From assembly GCF_023715145.1 (NCBI RefSeq), contig NZ_JAMBNP010000001.1:1-64000 (forward strand): a stretch of DNA of 64,000 nucleotides. Direction: 5' to 3'. Both the position numbers and the translations under genes were made by a program. Positions 57,908-64,000 of this stretch are shown in pieces. Position 1 is the stretch's first letter. The number at the start of each line of letters is the position of its first letter. Under the pieces are notes generated by a model, which saw nothing but the letters and a program-made list of their open reading frames with translations, had not been told where the DNA came from and did no database searches. Origin of the DNA: Paenibacillus glycanilyticus (GTDB taxonomy: Bacteria; Bacillota; Bacilli; Paenibacillales; Paenibacillaceae).

Positions 57908-58951
57908 TTAGAGATAGACATGAAGCTTAATCAGAGCGTTATGGACAGCGGCTTTCAGCTCTTCTTTTTCCTCTCCCTCAAGAAAGGCCGCTTCGGCACT
58001 ATTAACAGCCAGCCGCGCAAGCTCCTCGATCGTAAAGCCGCAATGCTCCGCCAGCATTTCGTATTCAAGATTCATCGTTGTTCCCGATACGGTCATGTTG
58101 TCGGTATTCACCGTAACCAGAATTCCCTGTTCCATAAACGTGCGGATCGGGTAAGCATCCCAGCCCGTAACCGCCTTAGTCTGAATATTGCTGACCGGAC
58201 ACATCTCAAGAGGCGTTCGGGTGGCTTTCACTAATTCGATGACGGCAGGATCCTCCGTCATGCGAACGCCATGCCCAATCCGGCGGGCGCCTAGTCTCGT
58301 AATGGATTCTCTCACATTGCCCGCGCTTCCCGCTTCACCGGCATGAATGGTGATCGGCAGCTTATAGCGGCTTGCCAGGTCGAAGACATCTTGATGCAGC
58401 GCTGGCGGGAAGCCCGCTTCGTCGCCGGCCAGATCAACGGCAACCACGCCTTTGCCGTAATACTCGCGCGCGGCTTCGATGACCTCGAGGTTTTTCTCTA
58501 CGGAATCATGGCGCATGCAGATCACGATGACTCTAGCCTTAACACCAAACGTTTGTTCGCCCTTCTGCAATCCGGCAATCGTATGCAGAATAGCTTCCCC
58601 CGCGGACAACCCTTCGAGCGTATGAAGCATGGGGGCAAACCGAACCTCCACATAGAGACAGCCGGAAGCAGCCGCTTGCTCAACAACCTCCTCGGCAATA
58701 CGCTCCAGCGACTCGGCGGTCTGCATAAACGGCAGCACAAAATTGAATTTGCTCAAATATTCAACGAGACTGTTGCAGCTCTCATCAATTTGCATCCATG
58801 GCGTAAGGTCGCCTTCTGCTCCTACAGGCAATTCTTTATCCTGTGCCTTCGCGAGCTCCCGGATGGTCTCCGGCTTTACGCTGCCGTCCAAATGCACATG
58901 CAGATCGATCTTGGGCAGCAGTCTGATTTGTTCCTGTAGTTGTTGATCCAA
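57908..58951 (-). CDS. add: adenosine deaminase
   Basis: A 347-residue enzyme converting adenosine to inosine. Zinc ligands are in KIDLHVHLDGSVKPETI; ITIHAGEAGS, RRIGHGVRM and TVNTDN carry the catalytic Glu, His and Asp. Length is normal. TTG 58951 lies eight bases after AAGGAAGG and is the likely start; GTG 58960 overlaps that site. It follows the purine-degradation genes on the same strand and would supply inosine towards hypoxanthine and urate, in keeping with that cluster. Confidence 0.92.
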   Translation of the reverse strand: MDQQLQEQIRLLPKIDLHVHLDGSVKPETIRELAKAQDKELPVGAEGDLTPWMQIDESCNSLVEYLSKFNFVLPFMQTAESLERIAEEVVEQAAASGCLYVEVRFAPMLHTLEGLSAGEAILHTIAGLQKGEQTFGVKARVIVICMRHDSVEKNLEVIEAAREYYGKGVVAVDLAGDEAGFPPALHQDVFDLASRYKLPITIHAGEAGSAGNVRESITRLGARRIGHGVRMTEDPAVIELVKATRTPLEMCPVSNIQTKAVTGWDAYPIRTFMEQGILVTVNTDNMTVSGTTMNLEYEMLAEHCGFTIEELARLAVNSAEAAFLEGEEKEELKAAVHNALIKLHVYL

Positions 58952-59046
58952 TATGTACACCTTCCTTATGGTTAATAACGGATAACTGAAAACGGCATCT
59001 CCCTTCCTGCAGCAAGCCGAAAGGTGGACACCGTCTTCGTATTTTA

Positions 59047-60285
59047 CTATGTTTGATCATAAACATCCAGTGCGGCCTGCAGCCCCGCTCCGGTATGAAG
59101 CTTTGCCCCGTGCCGGATTAATACGCCTTCCAGGGCGCCTAGCAATTGAAGGACATTTTGCTTGCGGCAGCTGTAACCCATCGTTCCTATTCGCCATATT
59201 TTCCCCTTCAAGCTGCCGAAGGAGCTCGCGATTTCAATGCCAAACGCGTTAAGCAGCATGCTCCGGACGGATTCGCCGTCAATGCCTTCCGGTATGCTGA
59301 CGCATGTTACGACCGGAAGCTTGCTGGACGGGTCGCCATACAAGGTAAGTCCCATCGCTTCTAGGCCGGCTACCAATGCCGACTCGTTAACGCGATGGCG
59401 GGCGAAGCGCGCTTCCAGCCCTTCCTCAAGCACCAGACGCAGGCCTTCGCGCAAAGCGTACAGCATAGAGGTCATTTCGGTATGATGATTAAGTCTGGCC
59501 GGGCTCCAGTAATCCTGCAGCTGCGCGAGGTCAAAGTAATTGCTTCGAATGACGGGGCGACTGACAGACGTGCTGCTTACGCTGTCGGTTCCTGTACGCA
59601 AGCCACGTTCGATGGTCTTGCGGGCATTAATCTTGGCCGCTGCGATGTCATTGTACGTAATCGGGGCCATGCCGGACGGCACGGAGAGACATTTTTGCGT
59701 GCCTCCGATCACCGCATCCATAAACCACTCATCGGTATTTACCGGTACGCCGCCAATGGTAGCTACCGCGTCTACAACAAAGAGAATGCCTAGCTCTCGG
59801 CATACCTTGCCTATCTCCGCAAGCGGCTGCATCCGCCCGGTAGACGTCTCCCCGTGCACCATTAGCACAAGCGCAGGCTTTTCCCGGTGAATCGCGCGGA
59901 TAACCTCCTCAGGATCAAAGACGGTGCCCCATTCCCTCTCGATAAAAGCGACCTCGGCACCGACACGCTCTGCAATCTCGTATAACAGATTGCCGAAACG
60001 GCCGTAGATGGGAATAAGAACCTTATCGCCCGGCTCTATCAGACTGGTTAATACGGCTTCAATGCCCGAGCGGGACGTTCCGTCAACCGGGAATGCCCAA
60101 TGATTCGTCGTACGGAACAAGGAGCGGAGCATCTCCATCGTATCGTTCATATAAGCTGTGAATTCAGGGTCGAATTGGCCTAGAATCGGGTATGAGAGCG
60201 CCCGGAGCACCCTCGGATCCACTTCAACGGGACCAGGGGTCATTATCGTTCTTTGAGATGGCGCTAGTTCGTCGTAACGTTTCAT
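59047..60285 (-). CDS. pucG: PucG-like (S)-ureidoglycine-glyoxylate aminotransferase
   Basis: A 412-residue PLP enzyme of the alanine-glyoxylate aminotransferase family. The N-terminal IMTPGPVEVDPRVLRALSYP is diagnostic. The PLP lysine is in GGTQKCLSVPSGMAPI, and HGETSTGRMQPLAEIGKVCR lies in the core. In a uricase cluster this enzyme handles ureidoglycine made from allantoate. Its start overlaps the upstream pucF stop by four bases, so the two are coupled. Confidence 0.88.
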   Translation of the reverse strand: MKRYDELAPSQRTIMTPGPVEVDPRVLRALSYPILGQFDPEFTAYMNDTMEMLRSLFRTTNHWAFPVDGTSRSGIEAVLTSLIEPGDKVLIPIYGRFGNLLYEIAERVGAEVAFIEREWGTVFDPEEVIRAIHREKPALVLMVHGETSTGRMQPLAEIGKVCRELGILFVVDAVATIGGVPVNTDEWFMDAVIGGTQKCLSVPSGMAPITYNDIAAAKINARKTIERGLRTGTDSVSSTSVSRPVIRSNYFDLAQLQDYWSPARLNHHTEMTSMLYALREGLRLVLEEGLEARFARHRVNESALVAGLEAMGLTLYGDPSSKLPVVTCVSIPEGIDGESVRSMLLNAFGIEIASSFGSLKGKIWRIGTMGYSCRKQNVLQLLGALEGVLIRHGAKLHTGAGLQAALDVYDQT

Positions 60286-61541
60286 GGCAGTATCCCCTCA
60301 TAAGCTAACTCATATAGTAAAGCGGCCAATACGGAGACGCCTTCGGCCAGCTCTTCAGGCGATGTATATTCCTGCGGCGAATGGCTGATGCCTGACTTGC
60401 TCGGAACAAACAGCATCGCCGTCGGATAATGCGGGGTAAACATTTGCGCATCATGACCCGCTCCGCTCACCATTCTGCGATAAGGAAGAGACAGATCATT
60501 GGAGATCCGCTCCAGCTTATCGCTAAGCTCCCGGTTCATCGGTGCGGGCTTAGCCGCAAGCCACGGCACAATCGTCAGCTCGAGCCCGCGCCATTTGGCA
60601 ACTTCATTAAATTTTGCGATTGCGTTGTCGCAGAACTTCGTGATAACGGCTTCATCAATATGACGGATATCAACGGTAAAGCTAACTTCCCCAGGCACCA
60701 CATTTGGCGTATTGGGTATACATTCGATCCGGCCAACCGTGGCGACAAGCGGTTCCCCGCATAACAGCGCATCGGCTTCAAGCTGCAGAATCATCTCCGC
60801 CGCGCCAACCAGCGCGTCATGACGCATGGACATCGGAGTTGTTCCGGCATGATTGGTCTCGCCGCGTACCGTTACGACATACCGGCGCTGACCGACTATG
60901 GCTTCCACGATACCGATTCGCTTGCGCTGCCGCTCCAATACCGGTCCTTGCTCAATATGAATCTCAACAAAGGCCCCGATATCCCCGCGGGCACTTGCTT
61001 CCTGTTCCGGCTTGCCGAATCCCGCTGCTTCCATTGCCTCCTGGAGGCTGATCCCGTCAGAGTCAAAGACGATACCGCCGCTCTGCCAGTCATAGACGCC
61101 GGTCATATTGCCGGACCCCCAATAGGTAAGAGGAAATCGGCTGCCTTCCTCTTCGCAGAAGGAAACAATCTCCAAGGTATTCACCGGCTGTCCGTACGTA
61201 TCCTTCAAATACGTAACGGCCGCAATCCCTGCCGCTATGCCATACGCTCCGTCGTAACGGCCTCCCGAGCGTACCGTATCGATATGCGACCCGGTTAGAA
61301 TAACCGGCGCTTCCTTGCTGCTTCCTTCCAAACGGCCAAATAGATTGCCTACTCTATCGAAGCGGACATCCATGCCGAGCGATTTCATACGCTCCGCTAG
61401 GAACAGCTGAGCCTGCAGCCATTCCGGTGTATATAGCAGCCGGGTAACGCCTCCCTGATCATCCGCGCCAAAGGAGGACAACTCATCAAGAAGACGGGAA
61501 ACAAAGGAGGCGGCTTCTTGTTCCATCGGTATCCTCATCAT
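60282..61541 (-). CDS. pucF: allantoate amidohydrolase (M20 family)
   Basis: A 419-residue dinuclear-metal hydrolase. ILTGSHIDTVRSGGRYDGAY holds the first ligand set, CEEEGSRFPLTYWGSGNM the catalytic Glu pair, and FVEIHIEQGPVLE the next ligand. ETNHAGTTPMSMRHDALVGA marks the lid region. It opens allantoate to ureidoglycine, ammonia and CO2. N-carbamoyl amino acid hydrolases share the fold, but the flanking genes settle the role. ATG 61541 follows AGGAGG. Confidence 0.88.
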   Translation of the reverse strand: MMRIPMEQEAASFVSRLLDELSSFGADDQGGVTRLLYTPEWLQAQLFLAERMKSLGMDVRFDRVGNLFGRLEGSSKEAPVILTGSHIDTVRSGGRYDGAYGIAAGIAAVTYLKDTYGQPVNTLEIVSFCEEEGSRFPLTYWGSGNMTGVYDWQSGGIVFDSDGISLQEAMEAAGFGKPEQEASARGDIGAFVEIHIEQGPVLERQRKRIGIVEAIVGQRRYVVTVRGETNHAGTTPMSMRHDALVGAAEMILQLEADALLCGEPLVATVGRIECIPNTPNVVPGEVSFTVDIRHIDEAVITKFCDNAIAKFNEVAKWRGLELTIVPWLAAKPAPMNRELSDKLERISNDLSLPYRRMVSGAGHDAQMFTPHYPTAMLFVPSKSGISHSPQEYTSPEELAEGVSVLAALLYELAYEGILP

Positions 61542-61554
61542 AAACAGCCTCCTC

Positions 61555-62955
61555 TTATGGGGTTTGTTGATGGGCATTGACGGGCTTCAGCAATAATTGT
61601 CCTTGCCTTACCTCTTGAACGCCATCTTCTTCGGAATAAACGGTCAGGCCTCTGACCAGCGTGGCAGTCACCTTGCAAGTCATTTCCCGGCCAATATACG
61701 GGCTTACCTTATGCCTTTGCCACAAGTCCTTCTCTGCAAGCGTGTAGGATCGGCGAGGGTCCACCAGAACGAGATCTGCATCGGCCCCTTCGGCAATATG
61801 CCCTTTATGCGGATAGAGCCCGAATCGCTTGGCAGGCCCAGCGGATAATACATCCATCAGTTGATGAAGCGGGATTTGCCTCTTCACCCAGCCTTCGTCC
61901 AGCATAATCTCGAGACTGCTTTGCGCGCCGGCAATACCGCCCCATGCTTCGAAGAAGGACAACGATTCGTCAAGCTTCAGCTCCGGCGGGCAAGGGGAAT
62001 GGTCAGAGGCGATAACGTCCAGCTTGCCTTCGGCGAGCAGCCGCCACAGCCCTTCCTTCTGCTCCTTGCTTCGAAGCGGTGGCGCGCATTTGGCTGCAGG
62101 GCCGATGCTCGCCATATCCTCATCGGTCAGAAGAAGATAATGCGGGCAGGTCTCTACCGTTACGGCAACGCCGCGTTTCTTCGCCCGATCGATCAGCTCA
62201 ACCGCCTCTACGCTGCTGATATGGACAAAATGAACCTCGCAGTCCGTCTGCTCCGAGAACAGGATTGCTTTGTTCACGGCCTCCAGCTCGGCAATAACCG
62301 GGCGGGAGGCCACAAATGCGCGGGCATCGGTTCGTCCCTCCTGAACCGCTTGTTCCGCCAGCCGGGAGGTGATCGCGTCGCTTTCCGCATGGAGGGCTAC
62401 AAAGCCTCCTAATGCGGCAATCCGTTTCATTCCTTCATAGAGCGTCAAGTCGTCCACCTCGCGGAAGCGGCCTTCGCCTTCTCCGCCCGGATTGGACATA
62501 AAGGCTTTGAAGCCGCGTACTCCAGCGGACGCCATCTTTTCCAGCTGATCCAGCTTGCCGGGAACGAGCCCTCCCCAGAAGGTATAGTCGACCGCCGAAT
62601 GTCCCTCGGCCAGCTTTTCCTTCAGAGACAACGCTTCCGGCGTTACCGTAGGCGGATTGCCGTTAAGCGGCATATCCGCATAGGCGGTGCAGCCGCCGGC
62701 AGCCAGAGCTGCCGAGCCCGTTGCGAAGCCTTCCCAATGGCCAAAGTTCGGCTCATTAAAGTGAACATGAATGTCGATCATGCCGGGAAGGACGTATTTG
62801 CCTTCCGCATCCAGAACATCATCGGCCGCGCAATCGGCGAGCGATTCGGAGATGGCTGCGATTTTGCCGCCGATAATGCCAATATCCATGGAATAAGTGC
62901 CATCCGGAAGAACAACCTTTCCGTTTCGGATCATGCGATCAAATACCTGGTTCAT
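61555..62955 (-). CDS. allB: allantoinase
   Basis: A 466-residue cyclic amidohydrolase (the PucH counterpart of B. subtilis). Metal ligands are in LPGMIDIHVHFNEPNFGHWE, the carboxylated Lys region GFKAFMSNPGG, ALHAESDA, VETCPHYLLLT and VIASDHSPCPPE. It opens the allantoin ring to allantoate. It lies 13 bases upstream of pucF in the same direction. Confidence 0.93.
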   Translation of the reverse strand: MNQVFDRMIRNGKVVLPDGTYSMDIGIIGGKIAAISESLADCAADDVLDAEGKYVLPGMIDIHVHFNEPNFGHWEGFATGSAALAAGGCTAYADMPLNGNPPTVTPEALSLKEKLAEGHSAVDYTFWGGLVPGKLDQLEKMASAGVRGFKAFMSNPGGEGEGRFREVDDLTLYEGMKRIAALGGFVALHAESDAITSRLAEQAVQEGRTDARAFVASRPVIAELEAVNKAILFSEQTDCEVHFVHISSVEAVELIDRAKKRGVAVTVETCPHYLLLTDEDMASIGPAAKCAPPLRSKEQKEGLWRLLAEGKLDVIASDHSPCPPELKLDESLSFFEAWGGIAGAQSSLEIMLDEGWVKRQIPLHQLMDVLSAGPAKRFGLYPHKGHIAEGADADLVLVDPRRSYTLAEKDLWQRHKVSPYIGREMTCKVTATLVRGLTVYSEEDGVQEVRQGQLLLKPVNAHQQTP

Positions 62956-62973
62956 TCTGCAGCCTCCTTCTCT

Positions 62974-63354
62974 TCAGCTTCCCCGGTAGGTGCTGTAGCC
63001 GCCGGGAGCGACCAGCAGCGGGATATGATAATGCGAGCTTGCATCCGCCGCGCAGAAACGAATCGGAATGCGGTCGAACACCAGTTCACCGCCTAGAATA
63101 TGGCGCCTTTTCTCATCCTGGAAGTACTCCCCCGCACAGAAAACAATCTCATAGACGGCGGCCAGCATCTCTTCGCCGCCAAGCAGCGGCGCATCCAGTC
63201 GTCCATCCGCATTGGTTATTGCCGTCCGCAAGAGGGTACGTCCTTCAGCTGAGCCTTCCGCAGATTCGATCAGCCAGAGCTCTACTTGCAGCCCTTCGGC
63301 GGGCTTGCCTAAAGATGTATCCAGCACATGGGTTGTAATGCGTCCTCCGCTCAT
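62974..63354 (-). CDS. uraH: 5-hydroxyisourate hydrolase (transthyretin-like)
   Basis: 126 residues (PucM counterpart). ITTHVLDTSLGKPAEGLQVE carries the first active-site His, RIPIRFCA precedes SSHYHIPLLVAPGGYSTYRG, and the C-terminal Y-R-G-S signature is intact. It hydrolyses the product of uricase. The start is ATG 63354, five bases after the uricase stop; the open frame upstream lies inside the uricase gene and is not used. Confidence 0.95.
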   Translation of the reverse strand: MSGGRITTHVLDTSLGKPAEGLQVELWLIESAEGSAEGRTLLRTAITNADGRLDAPLLGGEEMLAAVYEIVFCAGEYFQDEKRRHILGGELVFDRIPIRFCAADASSHYHIPLLVAPGGYSTYRGS

Positions 63355-63359
63355 AAGCT

Positions 63360-64000
63360 TCACTCTCCGTCCGATATCAGATCTTCCCGGGTCAACGTAA
63401 ACCCTTGGAAACCATATGGAGGGCGAGGCTCTGTATAGACGCCGGCCGGATCGGCTTCCGTATTGTCCACAATCGTCTCCCAAGTCCTGTTGTTCGACTC
63501 GAATCTCACTTCGGCCAGCTGCGGGAAGCGGGTAAGAATACGAAGTCCCACTTGATAGATTAAGAATTGAATGGATGGCGATTTCATTTCATGGAACACG
63601 TTATGGGTAATATCCCGGATTTGCTCCGCGGGAACATACCGGCCAAGCTCGGCATCAACCGCATCGTCAGCTTGATCGTACTTCCAGGTGATATCCAGGA
63701 AGATAAAAAGCGGTCGGTCGTAGCTCTCCGGCAATGTCGTATATTCGTCGCGGACAAATCCATAGAAGGAGCTTCCGCTTACCTTAATGAGCTGAAGATC
63801 GGTAATCGCGCATTCAAGCGACTCAATGACGGGAGCCCCGTCTTTCCGCCCCAGCTTCATCGACGCGCTGGCATGATCGTTATGCGATCGGCGGTAGACA
63901 AGCGGGCTTGGCTCCAGTCCTTCTTGGCCAGGCGAAGCTACCTCCAGCGTCTGGAACGGAATACGGTCCGCGCTCAGCTCGACGGCGTCAATATGCGGAT
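63360..64000 (-). CDS. pucL: urate oxidase, partial (5' end outside the window)
   Basis: The C-terminal ~213 residues are present and the frame runs open through the window edge. IDAVELSADRIPFQTLEVAS, RRSHNDHASASMKLGRK, FIFLDITWKYD and VRFESNNRTWETIVDN match bacterial uricases. It oxidises urate to 5-hydroxyisourate with O2. In B. subtilis PucL also carries an N-terminal OHCU decarboxylase domain; whether this one does cannot be seen. It is the most upstream visible gene of the operon. Confidence 0.9.
   Translation of the reverse strand, partial: PHIDAVELSADRIPFQTLEVASPGQEGLEPSPLVYRRSHNDHASASMKLGRKDGAPVIESLECAITDLQLIKVSGSSFYGFVRDEYTTLPESYDRPLFIFLDITWKYDQADDAVDAELGRYVPAEQIRDITHNVFHEMKSPSIQFLIYQVGLRILTRFPQLAEVRFESNNRTWETIVDNTEADPAGVYTEPRPPYGFQGFTLTREDLISDGE

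Noticed and set aside
1..64000. tRNA, rRNA and riboswitch genes
   Set aside because: No cloverleaf, rRNA stretch or known riboswitch core was recognised anywhere by eye, including the leader regions of the purine genes.

Overview
The window looks like a chromosome segment of a Paenibacillus-type Bacillota. Strong AGGAGG-type ribosome sites, frequent TTG/GTG starts, a perfect Bacillus-type LexA box, a DacF carboxypeptidase and a Bacillus-like purine-degradation (puc) cluster all point that way. The genus is inferred from gene style, not from a marker gene. It divides into three parts.

(1) 1 to about 26,470: a cassette-like array. About twenty-five small, mostly AT-rich, mostly single-gene units lie nearly all on the + strand. 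Each is followed by a copy of one dispersed repeat. A full copy has a ~17-bp core (core 1, like CTAACNGGGAACGATAG), then a GC-rich hairpin with a T-run that resembles a terminator, then a second related core (core 2, like CTAAAGGGCAGGATAG). Core 1 and core 2 are direct-repeat relatives with TAG/CTA arms around a short centre. The cargo is typical accessory material: acetyltransferase, a second UPP synthase, DEDDh exonuclease, macro-domain, VOC, Imm26-like, DUF6572-like and CPCC proteins, a class C-type serine hydrolase, lipoproteins, small membrane proteins and many unknowns. A tyrosine recombinase with an internal deletion lies in the array. Two IS110/IS1111-family elements have inserted into repeat copies in the same orientation; one insertion can be reversed on paper to give an intact repeat. 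The layout resembles an integron cassette array, but the sites are not canonical attC and no complete integrase is present, so the system, if real, is distinct or decayed.

(2) About 26,500 to 34,050: a Tn7-like transposon core (tnsA, tnsB, tnsC, tniQ/tnsD) with two small XRE regulators and a free-standing protein resembling the C-terminal barrel of TnsB. Two 22-bp direct repeats downstream may be TnsB sites. No CRISPR array or Cas gene is visible.

(3) 34,107 to 64,000: ordinary, more GC-rich chromosome, mostly on the - strand. A MarR-LLM oxidoreductase-DoxX-SDR operon has a clear promoter/operator. A DHA2-type efflux pump is divergent from a LysR regulator. There follow TPR and AAA proteins, threonine aldolase and SDR, thioesterase, nucleoside hydrolase, DacF and a HAD phosphatase. 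A two-component system converges on a pair of related lipoproteins. A SOS-controlled YdjM-like protein, metallophosphoesterases, a zinc-type ArsR repressor and a ThuA protein come next. The window ends in a purine-degradation operon running from uricase (cut by the window edge) through hydroxyisourate hydrolase, allantoinase, allantoate amidohydrolase and PucG aminotransferase towards adenosine deaminase.
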